Source: Cannabis sativa (taxonomy: Eukaryota; Streptophyta; Magnoliopsida; Rosales; Cannabaceae). Taken from it: 64,000 nt of DNA. Shown piece by piece: positions 53,912 to 64,000 of this stretch. Position 1 is the stretch's first letter; each line of letters starts with the position of its first letter. The DNA lies in contig NC_083605.1 in assembly GCF_029168945.1 (NCBI RefSeq), positions 37,833,280 through 37,897,279 on the forward strand, given 5' to 3'. The translations under genes and the position numbers were made by a program. The notes under the pieces were generated by a model. It had not been told where the DNA came from. It searched no databases and saw nothing but the letters and a program-made list of their open reading frames with translations.

Positions 53912-53989
53912 CCATGTTGGACATGGCAGTAGTAGCTCAGTACCATGTTGGACATGGCAGTAGCGGGACTCAGTATCGTGTTGGACACG
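53912..53989. repeat. Hairpin repeats in gypsy-B 5' LTR
   Basis: CCATGT-TGG-ACATGG occurs at 53912-53926 and 53943-53957. The third unit is CGTGT-TGG-ACACG (53977-53989), where both arms have changed and still pair. Confidence 0.9.
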
Positions 53990-54407
53990 GCAGTTAGAAT
54001 TATGTATGATATTATTATGCTTTTCTTACTGAGTCTGTCGACTCACAGTTTATGTTCATGTGTAGGTAAAGGCAAGGCTATAGCTGATGGACCGTGAGCG
54101 AGCTTATGAGATTGTACATGTCGGGGCGGTTAGGCCTGGAGCGTACGATCCTCGGGACAGCAAGGCTGAGTTTTTGTAACTGTCGTTAGACGACTTTTAT
54201 TTTGATGTAATAGTTAAACAGTGAAACTTTTTGTAAATATTTTTATAATCGGGATCCCGAGTCTTTTGTAATATGTTTTACAAGTTTAATCAAAAAGCAA
54301 AATTTTAATAAATCACGTTTTTCCATAAACCTCGTTGATTAGCAACGAGCTGCACAGTGCGTTTAAAAATCACGTAATACGCCTAAGATAGTTAGGGTGT
54401 TACAATT

Positions 54408-54419
54408 TGGTATCAGAGC
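54408..54419 (+). other. Gypsy-B primer-binding site (initiator Met tRNA)
   Basis: TGGTATCAGAGC lies three bases after the LTR. A leader of about 267 bases precedes the gag ATG at 54687. Confidence 0.94.
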
Positions 54420-54686
54420 CGCCAGGTTGTCTTCCGAAGATCGTCACGACATGTACAATCATCATCAGCAGTTAGCTCGGTTCACGGTTCAGTAAGCCTT
54501 TATTGCTTTAGTAGTTTATTTTATTCAGTTGTGAAAAAGAAAAGCCTGTTAGGAAGCATGTTAGTAGCCTGATAGTAGAATAGGCGCATGTTTCATTTCT
54601 AATTTCCAAATTAAGCGGCATTAGTAAGCTCGCCTTGAATACGACCTGATAAGCCAACTCTTGGTTTCGCAGGCGGTTCTAATCAG

Positions 54687-54940
54687 ATGGACGCCAGGCG
54701 GACTACCAGGAGTCAGGGCAACTCCGTAGGGTCGAATCAGGGACAGGGAGCTCAGTTTCCCCCACCTGCCAGGGGCCGAGGTAGAGGTCCCCGAGGCAGG
54801 GCTCGTGGCCGGGGTGATGAGAACCCGCCACAGGCTGCCCAGGCTCCCCCAGCCGATCAGGGAGCCCCGAACTGGGAGTTACGGTTTGCGGAGATGCAAG
54901 CCCGGATCGAAGAACAAGACCTCGAGATTCAGAGGTTGAG
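54687..54940 (+). pseudogene. Gypsy-B gag N-terminus
   Basis: The ATG at 54687 opens MDARRTTRSQGNS, the same start as gypsy-A gag. An Arg/Gly-rich stretch (RGRGRGPRGRARGRG) and a coiled-coil-like [16 protein letters not shown] follow. One base is missing near 54943 compared with gypsy-A (CAGGTGCTCC against CAGGGTGCTCC), and the frame then runs to a stop near 54974. The main polyprotein continues in the shifted frame. Since gypsy-A reads straight through here, this is a mutation, not a programmed frameshift. Confidence 0.9.
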
Positions 54941-57900
54941 ATGCCAGGTGCTCCTGCAGTTCCTGTGCCCATAGTTCCAGCGGCACCTGCCCCTGCTGCC
55001 CAGGCCGAGATAGTGGTGGCGGCCCATAGATTGGAACCATTGTATGAGCGGTTCCGGAAGCAAGCACCTCCGGTATTCCTGGGAGGTCCGGATGTAATGA
55101 AAGCCGAACAGTGGCTGACGGTGATCACCAAGATTTTGAACTTCATGGGTGTCACCGGTAACGACAGAGTGGTGTGCGCCACGTTTCAGTTCCAGGAGGA
55201 CGCCCTGGTATGGTGGGACATGGTGTCTCAGATTCATGATGTCACCACCATGACCTGGGAAAGGTTTCAGGAACTCTTTAATGCGAAATACTACAATGAG
55301 GCGGTCAGAAGCGCCAAGAGGAAAGAGTTCGTTCACCTGACCCAGCGGGAGAACATGAGCGTCACTGAGTATACTACTCAGTTTGATCGGTTGGCGAGGT
55401 TAGCCTCGGGAATTGTGCCGACCGACTTCAGCAAGAAGGAGAAGTATCTGGACGGGTTGAATCCCAAGATCAGGCATGACCTGATGATCACCACCGACGA
55501 CAGCACCACCTATGCTCAGATGGTGGAGAAGGCACTGCGAGCTGAGGGCGCAGTGGGGTGTATGTCAGAATCAGCCAGTACTCCGGTGAGTGGCGGAGCT
55601 CCTACCCCTCCTGCATCAGGCTATAGCAGGGGGAGTAGTGGTTCGGCCATTGATCAGAGGAAGAGGGCACCCACTGCTTCCGGCGGCTCGAGTCAGAACA
55701 AGAGGTTCCGGGGGAACCAGAACAGAGGGAGTCGTCCTGGTGGTAATGAGACCCGATTCTCCTATCCCGAGTGCCCTAGCTGCAAGAGGCACCATCGGGG
55801 TGAGTGCAAAGGTCAGGGATGCTTTCATTGTGGCATGCCCGGACACTTCAAGAGGGAATGTCCCCAGCTCCGACCAGAGGCACCGAGAGCTCCAGCGATA
55901 CCCACTCCAGCCAGGGTATTCGCTATCACGCAGGCTGATGCAGATGCCAGCCCATCAGTTGTCACAGGTCAGCTTTTTATTAACAACTCGCTTTATTCAG
56001 TGCTGTTTGATTCTGGGGCTACACATTCTTATGTGGCGGCCAGAGTCTTTAGTAAATTGGGTAGACCCTATGATAGATATGAATCAGGGTTTGGAACCCT
56101 GTTACCTGGCGGAGAATTGGTTATCTCCAATAGGTGGATTAGGTCTATGCCGATCAGGATAGATGGTAGAGAGTTAAGCGCTGATCTGATAGAGATGAGC
56201 TTAGTCGAATTTGATATTATTTTAGGAATGGATTTCCTATCTAAATATTCGGCGAGCATTGACTGTAAGAGGAAGATGGTGGTCTTCCAACCGGAAAGTG
56301 AAGAACCGTTTGTATTTGTGGGTTCGGTTCAGGGATCTCGGATCCCGGTGATCTCGGCTATGTCAGCGAGAGAATTGTTGCACGGCGGGTGCTTAGGGTT
56401 TCTGGCCGTGGTGGTGGACACCACTCGGCCAGACACCATTCGGCCAGAGGACATCAGAGTGGTTCGGGAATTTTTGGACGTTTTTCCCGAAGAACTTCCA
56501 GGGTTACCACCTCAGCGGGAGATTGATTTCGTGATTGACTTGGCACCAGGGGTGGATCCGGTTTCCAAAGCCCCGTATAGGATGGCTCCAGCTGAACTTA
56601 AGGAATTAAAGATTCAGCTCCAAGGGTTGCTTGACATAGGGTTCATTCGGCCCAGTGTGTCACCCTGGGGAGCCCCGGTTTTGTTCGTCAAGAAGAAGGA
56701 TGGATCTATGAGGATGTGCATCGACTACAGGGAATTGAACAAGCTGACGGTGAAGAATAAATATCCATTACCTAGGATCGATGACTTGTTCGATCAGCTT
56801 CAGGGGAAGACGGTCTTTTCTAAGATTGATCTCCGTTCGGGTTATCATCAGTTGAGAATCCGAGAGGAGGACATTCCAAAGACGGCTTTCCGCACTAGGT
56901 ATGGACATTACAAATTTCTGGTTATGTCATTCGGACTAACCAATGCTCCTGCAGCATTCATGGACCTGATGAATAGAGTATTCAAGGATTTCCTCGATAT
57001 CTGTGTGATTGTGTTTATCGACGACATCCTCGTGTACTCTCAATCAGAAGAGGAGCATGAGTTACATCTTCAGATGGTACTGCAACGACTTCGAGAACAT
57101 AAGCTCTACGCCAAGTTCAAGAAATGTGAGTTCTGGTTGTCTCAGGTGTCCTTCCTAGGGCACATTGTGAGTAAAGATGGGATCAAGGTGGATCCGGGGA
57201 AGATTGAATTCGTCAGGGATTGGCCGAGACCGAAGACAGTGACAGAGATCAGAAGCTTCTTGGGATTAGCTGGGTACTACCGTAGGTTCGTGGAGGGGTT
57301 CTCCAAAATCTCAATGCCCCTAACCGAGCTTACAAAGAAGAATCAGCGATTTATCTGGTCAGATAAATGTGAAGCTAGCTTTCAGGAGCTGAAGCAGAGA
57401 TTGATTACTGCTCCGGTGCTAGCTTTGCCTTCGGACAAGGAGAAGTTCGTAGTCTACTGTGACGCATCCAAACAGGGTTTGGGGTGCGTATTGATGCAAG
57501 CCGATCGGGTTATCGCTTATGCCTCCCGTCAGTTAAAGGATTATGAACAGCGATACCCGACTCATGATCTAGAATTGGCCGCAGTGGTTTTTGCACTAAA
57601 GATTTGGCGGCATTACCTTTATGGGGAGAAGTGCGAGATCTATACCGACCATAAAAGTCTCAAGTATTTCTTTACTCAGAAAGATTTGAACATGAGACAA
57701 AGGCGTTGGTTGGAATTAGTGAAGGATTACGATTGTGAGATCCTCTATCATCCCGGGAAAGCCAATGTAGTGGCCGATGCCCTGAGCAGAAAGGGTCCCG
57801 GGCAAGTAGCTAGTATGATTCAGATCTCACCTCAGCTAGCAGAGGATATGATTAGATCCAGCATTGAGTTTGTGGTAGGTCAGCTTCACAACTTGACGCT

Positions 57901-58915
57901 GCAATCTGATCTGTTGGAAAGAATAAAAGTCGCTCAGATGACAGATCCGGAGTTAGTGAAAGTCCGAGATGAGGTGTTGGCTGGTCAAGCCAAGGACTTT
58001 TCAGTGTCAGATAGTGGGATGCTTTTGTATAAAGCCAGAGTTTGTGTTCCGAACAGTGTGGAACTTAGAAATGAGATCTTTGAGGAGGCTCATTCTACCC
58101 CGTATTCTCTGCATCCCGGCACCACCAAGATGTACCAAGATTTGAAACCGTACTTCTGGTGGAGCGGTATGAAGAAGAATTTGGTAGAATTCGTATCGCG
58201 ATGCCTCACGTGTCAGCAGATTAAGGCTGAACATCAGAGACCAGCAGGGTTGTTGCAGCCTCTAACCCTACCAGAATGGAAATGGGAAGATATTACGATG
58301 GATTTTGTGGTCGGGTTACCTAGGACCACGGGTTTGCATGATTCCATCTGGGTAGTGGTGGATCGATTTACGAAATCTGCTCATTTTCTGCCGGTTAGAA
58401 CAACATTTTCAGTGGATCAGTTGGCAGAACTGTACGTCAGAGAGATAGTGAGACTTCACGGGGTACCGAAGTCTATAGTTTCGGACAGGGATCCGAAATT
58501 CACCTCCAAATTTTGGCAAAGTTTGCAACGGGCAATGGGTACGAAGCTGAAATTCAGTACAGCATTCCATCCTCAGACAGATGGTCAGTCCGAAAGGACA
58601 ATTCAAATATTGGAGGATATGTTGAGAGCCTGTGTTATGGACTTTGAGGGTTCATGGAGTAAGTATCTACCGTTGATAGAATTTTCATACAACAACAGTT
58701 ATCAGAGTACGATAGGGATGGCTCCCTATGAACTGTTATACGGTAGGAAATGTAGATCCCCTATCCACTGGGATGAGACAGGGGAGAGGAAATACCTAGG
58801 TCCAGAGTCAGTTCAGCGGACCAATGAGGCGATAGAGAAGATAAAAGCTAGAATGCTTGCCTCACGGAAAGGAACGGATGAAGAATTACGCAGATCCGAA
58901 ACGCAGAGATGTTGA
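54941..58915 (+). CDS. Gypsy-B gag-pol polyprotein, main open frame
   Basis: This is the longest frame in the window, 1324 codons. In order it holds the Gag domain ([18 protein letters not shown], about residues 30-200), a zinc knuckle [14 protein letters not shown] (about 294-307), protease with DSGATHSY (about 357-364), RT with FIDD (about 692-695), RNase H with [10 protein letters not shown] (Asp about 841), the integrase HHCC region (about 1050-1095) and the integrase core with DFVVGLP (about 1120), SDRDPKF and SERTIQ. All catalytic residues seen are intact. It would be cleaved into separate enzymes by its protease. The true start is 54687, one frameshift upstream; a second frameshift near 58870 cuts off the C-terminus. 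It is about 90 percent or more like gypsy-A. Confidence 0.95.
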   Translation: MPGAPAVPVPIVPAAPAPAAQAEIVVAAHRLEPLYERFRKQAPPVFLGGPDVMKAEQWLTVITKILNFMGVTGNDRVVCATFQFQEDALVWWDMVSQIHDVTTMTWERFQELFNAKYYNEAVRSAKRKEFVHLTQRENMSVTEYTTQFDRLARLASGIVPTDFSKKEKYLDGLNPKIRHDLMITTDDSTTYAQMVEKALRAEGAVGCMSESASTPVSGGAPTPPASGYSRGSSGSAIDQRKRAPTASGGSSQNKRFRGNQNRGSRPGGNETRFSYPECPSCKRHHRGECKGQGCFHCGMPGHFKRECPQLRPEAPRAPAIPTPARVFAITQADADASPSVVTGQLFINNSLYSVLFDSGATHSYVAARVFSKLGRPYDRYESGFGTLLPGGELVISNRWIRSMPIRIDGRELSADLIEMSLVEFDIILGMDFLSKYSASIDCKRKMVVFQPESEEPFVFVGSVQGSRIPVISAMSARELLHGGCLGFLAVVVDTTRPDTIRPEDIRVVREFLDVFPEELPGLPPQREIDFVIDLAPGVDPVSKAPYRMAPAELKELKIQLQGLLDIGFIRPSVSPWGAPVLFVKKKDGSMRMCIDYRELNKLTVKNKYPLPRIDDLFDQLQGKTVFSKIDLRSGYHQLRIREEDIPKTAFRTRYGHYKFLVMSFGLTNAPAAFMDLMNRVFKDFLDICVIVFIDDILVYSQSEEEHELHLQMVLQRLREHKLYAKFKKCEFWLSQVSFLGHIVSKDGIKVDPGKIEFVRDWPRPKTVTEIRSFLGLAGYYRRFVEGFSKISMPLTELTKKNQRFIWSDKCEASFQELKQRLITAPVLALPSDKEKFVVYCDASKQGLGCVLMQADRVIAYASRQLKDYEQRYPTHDLELAAVVFALKIWRHYLYGEKCEIYTDHKSLKYFFTQKDLNMRQRRWLELVKDYDCEILYHPGKANVVADALSRKGPGQVASMIQISPQLAEDMIRSSIEFVVGQLHNLTLQSDLLERIKVAQMTDPELVKVRDEVLAGQAKDFSVSDSGMLLYKARVCVPNSVELRNEIFEEAHSTPYSLHPGTTKMYQDLKPYFWWSGMKKNLVEFVSRCLTCQQIKAEHQRPAGLLQPLTLPEWKWEDITMDFVVGLPRTTGLHDSIWVVVDRFTKSAHFLPVRTTFSVDQLAELYVREIVRLHGVPKSIVSDRDPKFTSKFWQSLQRAMGTKLKFSTAFHPQTDGQSERTIQILEDMLRACVMDFEGSWSKYLPLIEFSYNNSYQSTIGMAPYELLYGRKCRSPIHWDETGERKYLGPESVQRTNEAIEKIKARMLASRKGTDEELRRSETQRC

Positions 58916-59378
58916 GTTCCGAGTAGGGGACCATGTGTTTTTACGAGTGTCTCCGATGAAGGGGATTAAACGTTTCGGGAAAAGAGGCAAGTTATGCCCT
59001 AGATTTACAGGACCTTTCGAGATTCTCGAGAAGATAGGTCAAGTGGCATATCGGTTAGCATTGCCTCCAGCCTTATCAGCAGTGCACAACGTATTCCATG
59101 TCTCAATGTTGAGAAAATACGTTTCAGACCCCTCTCATATACTCAGTTATGAGAGTCTTCAGCTTCAGCCAGACATGTCATATGAGGAACGACCAGTGCA
59201 GATCCTGGATAGAAAGGATAAAGTCCTTCGGAATAAGACCATAGCATTGGTCAAGGTTCTCTGGAGAAACAGTAAGGTGGAAGAAGCCACCTGGGAGCTA
59301 GAGTCAGATATGAGAGCTCAATATCCAGAGTTATTCTGGTTAGATTTCGGGGACGAAATCCTTTTAAGGGGGGAATAG
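58857..59378 (+). pseudogene. Gypsy-B integrase C-terminus with chromodomain-like end
   Basis: After a local change relative to gypsy-A (about four extra bases between 58868 and 58890) this frame carries [52 protein letters not shown] and the chromodomain-like VLRNKTIALVKVLWRNSKVE and EATWELESDM, ending with TAG at 59376. It would complete the integrase and may direct insertion toward particular chromatin. The first Met shown is incidental, since the piece is the tail of the main polyprotein. The polypurine tract overlaps its last codons. Confidence 0.9.
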
Positions 59379-59379
59379 T
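59362..59379 (+). other. Gypsy-B polypurine tract
   Basis: TTTTAAGGGGGGAATAGT lies immediately before the 3' LTR. Confidence 0.88.
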
Positions 59380-61626
59380 TGTAAAGCCCGCTTAGTTAAT
59401 TTGGAAATTAGCTGTTGTTTATGTTTAATTATGAAATTATTTATAGCTATTTAAATAATTTATTACTGTTATTTATGGAATTCAGAAATGCATGATTATG
59501 TCGTCAGTAGTTTTTATATTTTGCATTTCCGGTGTCCGGTATTTTGGAACTCGGCGTTTGGCTCAGTAGAAATCACAACCTAGTATGTTAGTAATTTGGG
59601 GACGGGTTTTAGACATTGGGAATGTCGGGAATGGCCGGGAATTTAGAATGTCCCAAAAATACCCCTTTAGTATGATTTATGTGATTTTATGGTGGAGGGG
59701 CAAAATGGTCTTTTTGCCCCATTAGTATTTTGTCTTTTGTGATTTTATGAAATGGAAAAATAAATGCTTAATTGTTTAATTAATGGCTGAAATAAAATGA
59801 GTTATGTGATTTATATTCTTCTTTTCTCAAACATTCAACACTTAGTCAAAACTTAATAAATTTTCAAAAACACTCAAAGCTCTCTCTCTCTCCCTCTTTT
59901 CGGCCAAAGCTTGGGCTGCTAGGGCTGGGATTTTTCTGCTCAAAGCTTGTGATTTTCAACTCATCCTTGTGTAATTCTAGTCAAGGTGTGATCTCTTGTA
60001 AATTCCCTTTTGTGTTTTCTTGAATTTTATGTGAAATTGATGAAATGCATGCATGATTTTGGTATATGTTGCTGCTGTGATTTTCTTGTTGATATATGTG
60101 GTTTAAAGCATGTTAATTGATATTAATTGAGCTATGTTGAAAGCATGTAGGTTAGATTGTTAAAGCTTTGAGTTTTCTTTGCAAAAGTTATAAATTTTTG
60201 AAGGAAATGGTTCATTTTGTTCTGTGAAGTTGCTGTATGTTCTTGTGTGTTTTCAGAAGCTATTTCAAGCTTATTTGAGTAGAATTAACTAGGTTTGGAT
60301 GCATGTTAGTGGATTTAACCAAGTTTGAGTTTTGGAACTCAAAGCTTGGTCTTTAATGGTGATTTTTGCCTCTGTGTTTTCTGGGTAGTTTTGAGGCCTT
60401 AGATTTGTTCTTTGGGGTGTTTAGAACAGGTCTGGAAAGTTTGGTACCAATTGGGGTTGAATTGGTCGAGTTATGAGAATTTTAGTTGGCTGCCTGCGAG
60501 GAACCGGAATTCCGGTTGTACATCCGGAATTCCGGATGAGGGTTCTGAATTTTCCAGAACCGGAATTCCGGTTGGGCAACCGGTCTACCGGTTGGGGAAT
60601 TTTTCCGAACCCTAGTTTTCCTCGTTTTTATGTTTTAGGGGGTATTGCCATGCTTTTTATCGATAGGGAAACTTTTAGTTCCTAGTTTTAGTCCCCGGGA
60701 AGTGATTTAGCGTGTCACTTATAGCGTTGTGATTTTTATGGTTTAGGAGCCAGTAATCCGTCGCTCAGCTTCAGTTCCAGTCAGGTTGACCGGCACACCT
60801 GAAATCGGAATCCAGGTAAGATTAGTATAACAGTATGCATATGTAGATTACATGTTTAGCGTGCATGTAGGAAGCCTGCTAGATTACATTAGTTATGTAT
60901 TTAGGCTTCGAACCATCCAACCCTGTCACGTCGGTACAGGCTGGAGTATGACCAGCAGCCGGAGTATGACCGGTTTGACCGATCAGGCTGACATTTGGTT
61001 GGTGGTTCAGTGCTATTGACCTATCCCGTCGGTACAGGCTGGAGTATGACCAGCAGCCGGAGTATGACCGGTTCGACCGATCAGGAGGATACCTGTCAAT
61101 AGTACCGTCCCTATGAACGTTCAAAACTCAGTACCATGTTGGACATGGCAGTAGTAGCTCAGTACCATGTTGGACATGGCAGTAGCGGGACTCAGTATCG
61201 TGTTGGACACGGCAGTTAGAATTATGTATGTTATTATTATGCTTTTCTTACTGAGTCTGTCGACTCACAGTTTATGTTCATGTGTAGGTAAAGGCAAGGC
61301 TATAGCTGATGGACCGTGAGCGAGCTTATGAGATTGTACATGTCGGGGCGGTTAGGCCTGGAGCGTACGATCCTCGGGACAGCAAGGCTGAGTTTTTGTA
61401 ACTGTCGTTAGACGACTTTTATTTTGATGTAATAGTTAAACAGTGAAACTTTTTGTAAATATTTTTATAATCGGGATCCCGAGTCTTTTGTAATATGTTT
61501 TACAAGTTTAATCAAAAAGCAAAATTTTAATAAATCACGTTTTTTCATAAACCTCGTTGATTAGCAACGAGCTGCACAGTGCGTTTAAAAATCAAGTAAT
61601 ACGCCTAAGATAGTTAGGGTGTTACA
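59380..61626 (+). repeat. Gypsy-B 3' LTR
   Basis: This 2247-bp LTR is nearly identical to 52158-54404. The palindrome cluster is at 60502-60593, tandem units at about 60930-61085 and hairpin repeats at about 61134-61211. The right TSD TGAGA is 61627-61631. Confidence 0.96.
60502..60593. repeat. Four-palindrome cluster, gypsy-B 3' LTR
   Basis: The 16-bp elements are at 60502, 60522, 60558 and 60578, identical to the 5' LTR. Confidence 0.95.
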
Positions 61627-61631
61627 TGAGA

Positions 61632-63559
61632 ACTATGGGGACCCCTGTTATCAAAATAGTACAAACTAGTTTACTAGTACTTTTACAATATAAACTTTGT
61701 AATCCCAAAATACTATCAAAACGAATCATGCTGCTCATTGGGCCGATACACTGCGGCTGATATGTACATTGCTGCTACGACCTCGAGCTCATGGCTTGTC
61801 TACCTTTGCTTTCCCCTTACCTGCACCATAAAGCACCCGTGAGTCACAGAGACTCAACAAGAAAAGTGAAATAAACAATAACTGATAATAACCATCAACT
61901 CTATCTCATGTCATCATGCTTACACATTTACATAACATCATAAAAGCACAATCCTGGTACTTTATAAAGTACCCCTTTTACCACTGGTTAACCACAAGTT
62001 GTACATGTCACTATCGTTGCCCGATGAAGCAAACGATAAGTAAGAAACCTAACTGCGGTTTCAAGAGTAATTACTCATAACGGTATTAACCGTTTCCAAC
62101 CCTAGGTCATAACCTATGCTCAAGAATATCTAATCAAAGTTTTGATAATAGTCAGGGCCATAACCATTCAACCATTAGTAATTGTCCGTATACGCTGCTT
62201 ACCACTTTTCTTACCTTAGTTCTAAATTTAAGCGTACGGGCCGACTCGAGTGGAAATCAAGCTGGGCGATCCCGGTCCTATGTCACGACAACCAAAACTA
62301 AATAAAAACCTTAATCAAATTTCTGATAACTGACTCTAATTCACACAATCAAACACACTCTACTTTCCCCCGGATCAAGCTAGCTTAACTATCTCTAAAA
62401 CACCCTGAATTTCACTCTGAAAGACACCCCGAATCAGATCGGACTTGAGGAGAAAAACCCAAAATTTCCCCTTACTGAGAAAAACGGTCGGGCGTTATTC
62501 TGGGTGCCTAAAAAACGGTCTGCTATTTTTTCCTGGCAGCCATGAAAATTTTTGGTTTTTCAACCCAAAACCCAATCCAACCTCAACCAAAGCTAACCAA
62601 ACTTTCCAGAACAGTATAATAACATAAATATAAAATATCCCAAGATTAAAATTACAATAGTTCAATCTCTAACTCAAATTCATATGCTCAAGTGAAAGAA
62701 AATCAATTCCTTTAGCTTCTTCAAACACAACACAATCTCCACAGCCATGAAATCAAATAATACTTGCACAAACAAACCTAATTCAACTAAGAAATCATGC
62801 TCAGAACTCATCTAAGCCTACAGCCCTGAAAACTTACAAAAACTAACAAAAACCTAGCTTTAGAAACCTAGGAATTCACAAAAACATGAGGAGGAACTTA
62901 CCTCAAGGTTTTAGGTTGGCTTGGGGGTTGAGTTTAGCTCTGAAATGGTAGGTTTGATGAAGAAAAGAAGTCCCCTAATCGCTGGCTCAAGCTTGCACGA
63001 GAGAGAGAAGGAGAGAAGTTGAAGATGGAGAAGTTACTTAGCCTCCAAGTAACTTAAATAATAAAATTTCTCTTCTTTTTCTTTCTTTTCCATTTCTTTT
63101 TTTTAAAAAATATGATAGCCCCTAAATAAAATAAAAAAGAATAAAAGATTAATTATTTAAAGAATAATTAAATTACCCTCAAAGCTAAATAATCTCTAAA
63201 GTAACCTAAGGGCATTTTGGTAATTTTACTAATCCATCAACCCGACATTCTAATAAAATTCTAACCTAGTCCGGAATATTCTCAAATAATTCTTCCATTA
63301 ACGTCGTGACATTACTAACCACATCGCTAAATTTCCACAATTGCTGGGCCCGAAAAATATTTTATTTCGAAACTGATATACTGAGTACTCACATATCCCA
63401 ATATAATCTCCTCAATTAATAAATTACACTATTTATTTCATTGAGTAAATTCTCAATAATTACCCTAAGCAAGATCATAATCTTACTTCGTTACCAAAAT
63501 AATTACATATTTAATAAAATATGTCTATTTAAATATTGTTTATTTTCCAGGACATTACA
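61632..63559 (-). repeat. Gypsy-C 5' LTR, outer 1928 bp
   Basis: This continues the LTR begun at 51997 and matches 45271-47192. It ends GGACATTACA at 63559, followed by the TSD copy CCCTA. No coding sequence is present. Confidence 0.93.
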
Positions 63560-63564
63560 CCCTA

Positions 63565-64000
63565 ACTTAGGTCCGCTCGGCAGACCTCAACATCACTCGA
63601 TTGTTAGCTTGTGGGATAGCAGCATACGAGTGAAGTGCATCTACAAAGGGGCAGTATGGAGCAGCAGCATAAGCATGGAACAACATTGGGGGATGTTAGC
63701 TGGACCTGGCTACCTGGTTGTCTTAGATGGACATGACTTTGCATGGGCATGCATGCAAACGATTTCTCAGACAGTGTGCATGGTGACACACGTGAATGAC
63801 AATTGCTGGAAGTTAACAATGTCTATCCAAAGACATGCACGTGGGCTTAAGACATCTGTTGGAGGACAGATGCATGGAATCTAGGCTGAGGGCTTGGATG
63901 GCTGACACGCGAGTGTTAGTTATTTGCATATGCTATGTTGATGTGTAATGTGCTGGTCAGTCAAGCATGGCCTAGGCGGTCTGAGTGAATCACTTTATCT
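63565..64000 (+). repeat. Gypsy-D 3' LTR, continuing past the window
   Basis: After the CCCTA duplication the sequence resumes ACTTAGGTCCGCTCGG, the continuation of TGTGATACCCTA at 45099. It reaches the window edge without a recognisable LTR end. The short ORFs here have no similarity I recognise, so I treat the stretch as non-coding LTR. The other LTR retains only its end, so no overlap is available for confirmation. Confidence 0.7.

Larger units (their letters stand above)
52158..54404 (+). repeat. Gypsy-B 5' LTR
   Basis: The ends are TGTAAAGCCCGC and AGGGTGTTACA. It contains a CT-rich tract (about 52659-52679), a palindrome cluster (53280-53371), two tandem units (about 53708-53863) and three hairpin repeats (53912-53989). 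Confidence 0.96.
52158..61626 (+). mobile_element. Gypsy-B, young nearly intact Ty3/gypsy element
   Basis: This 9469-bp element has identical-length LTRs (52158-54404, 59380-61626; 2247 bp each), a primer site, one gag-pol region, a polypurine tract and perfect TSDs TGAGA (52153-52157, 61627-61631). By eye the LTRs differ at eight positions, the least divergence of any pair here. Gag, zinc knuckle, protease, RT, RNase H, integrase and a chromodomain-like end are all present with catalytic residues. Two frameshifts, near 54940 and 58870, are the only coding lesions I see. It belongs to the same family as gypsy-A and is likely Tekay/Del-like. It is nested in the gypsy-C 5' LTR. Confidence 0.96.
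45111..63559 (-). mobile_element. Gypsy-C, Ty3/gypsy element split by gypsy-B
   Basis: This minus-strand gypsy element lies in the gypsy-D 3' LTR. Perfect TSDs CCCTA are at 45106-45110 and 63560-63564. The 3' LTR is 45111-47192 and the 5' LTR is 51997-52157 plus 61632-63559, interrupted by gypsy-B. A reversed polypurine tract (47193-47215) and primer site (51982-51993) complete it. Without gypsy-B and one TSD copy it is about 8975 bp. Pol from 50730 to 47275 stays in one frame interrupted by stops. Its proteins resemble gypsy-A and gypsy-B (Tekay/Del-like), but its LTR is unrelated. Confidence 0.94.
39785..64000 (+). mobile_element. Gypsy-D, 5'-truncated chromovirus-like element interrupted by gypsy-C
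   Basis: This plus-strand Ty3/gypsy element has the tail of a 5' LTR (about 39785-40097), a primer site, gag, protease, RT, RNase H, integrase with a chromodomain-like end, a polypurine tract and a 3' LTR starting at 45099. The 3' LTR is cut after 12 bp by gypsy-C and resumes at 63565, running off the window. Many stops mark it as old. The C-terminal DATWEKAMTLWQFE segment is typical of plant chromovirus chromodomains. The left edge is where gypsy-D1 similarity ends and is approximate. Confidence 0.85.

Noticed and set aside
54930..54980. Possible programmed frameshift between the gypsy-B gag start and main frame.
   Set aside because: Gypsy-A reads through the same site in one frame with one extra G, so gypsy-B has a plain one-base deletion.
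55590..56162. 190-codon plus-strand frame overlapping gypsy-B pol, and several minus-strand frames over 54700-56260.
   Set aside because: They are shadows of the GC-rich gag-pol coding sequence and have no domain similarity.
63441..63884. 147-codon frame at the right edge.
   Set aside because: It crosses the gypsy-C LTR end, the TSD and the gypsy-D LTR, so it is a chance frame made by the insertion.
1..64000. CRISPR arrays, tRNA or rRNA genes, bacterial promoters and terminators.
   Set aside because: No regularly spaced short repeats, cloverleaf sequences or rRNA segments were seen. Matches to tRNA are only the 12-base primer-binding sites of the retroelements.

Overview
The window is plant nuclear DNA from a flowering plant, probably a eudicot with a large, repeat-rich genome; the species cannot be named from the sequence. 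The evidence is plant-type Ty1/copia and chromodomain-type Ty3/gypsy retrotransposons with primer-binding sites matching the 3' end of initiator-methionine tRNA, plus one L1-type LINE. I found no host protein gene, tRNA, rRNA, CRISPR array or bacterial-type operon. Nearly every base can be assigned to a retrotransposon or a piece of one.

Left half (1-38455): the base layer is an old minus-strand copia element (copia-2), surviving as three pieces (1-570, 14180-14852, 36558-38455). Two elements sit inside it. Copia-1 (plus strand, 571-14179, 1.9-kb LTRs) carries a truncated gypsy LTR (5600-7392) and a solo LTR of its own family (7603-9494). Copia-3 (minus strand, 14853-36557, 453-bp LTRs) carries copia-4 (17949-22362), gypsy-A (22859-32220) and a 5'-truncated LINE (34153-35995). 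Target-site duplications (TSDs) close most of these: TATTT for copia-3, TGATC for copia-4, CTAAA for gypsy-A and a 12-bp repeat for the LINE; the copia-1 TSD has one mismatch.

Right half (38456-64000): a gypsy gag-protease fragment (D1) abuts a 5'-truncated gypsy element (gypsy-D, plus strand). The 3' LTR of gypsy-D is split by gypsy-C (minus strand, 45111-63559, TSD CCCTA). The 5' LTR of gypsy-C is in turn split by gypsy-B (plus strand, 52158-61626, TSD TGAGA). Gypsy-B is the youngest and best preserved: its two 2247-bp LTRs differ at about eight positions by eye, and its polyprotein is broken by two frameshifts only.

How the parts work together: in an active element the LTRs drive transcription and polyadenylation, Gag packages the RNA, and protease, reverse transcriptase, RNase H and integrase copy and insert it. 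Every element here has at least one disabling lesion. The most unusual signals are non-coding: a cluster of four 16-bp palindromes in every copy of one gypsy LTR family, a small LTR hairpin repeat whose arms have changed in a compensatory way, and a GC-rich group of hairpins in the copia-1 leader. I saw no sign of a wholly new gene system.
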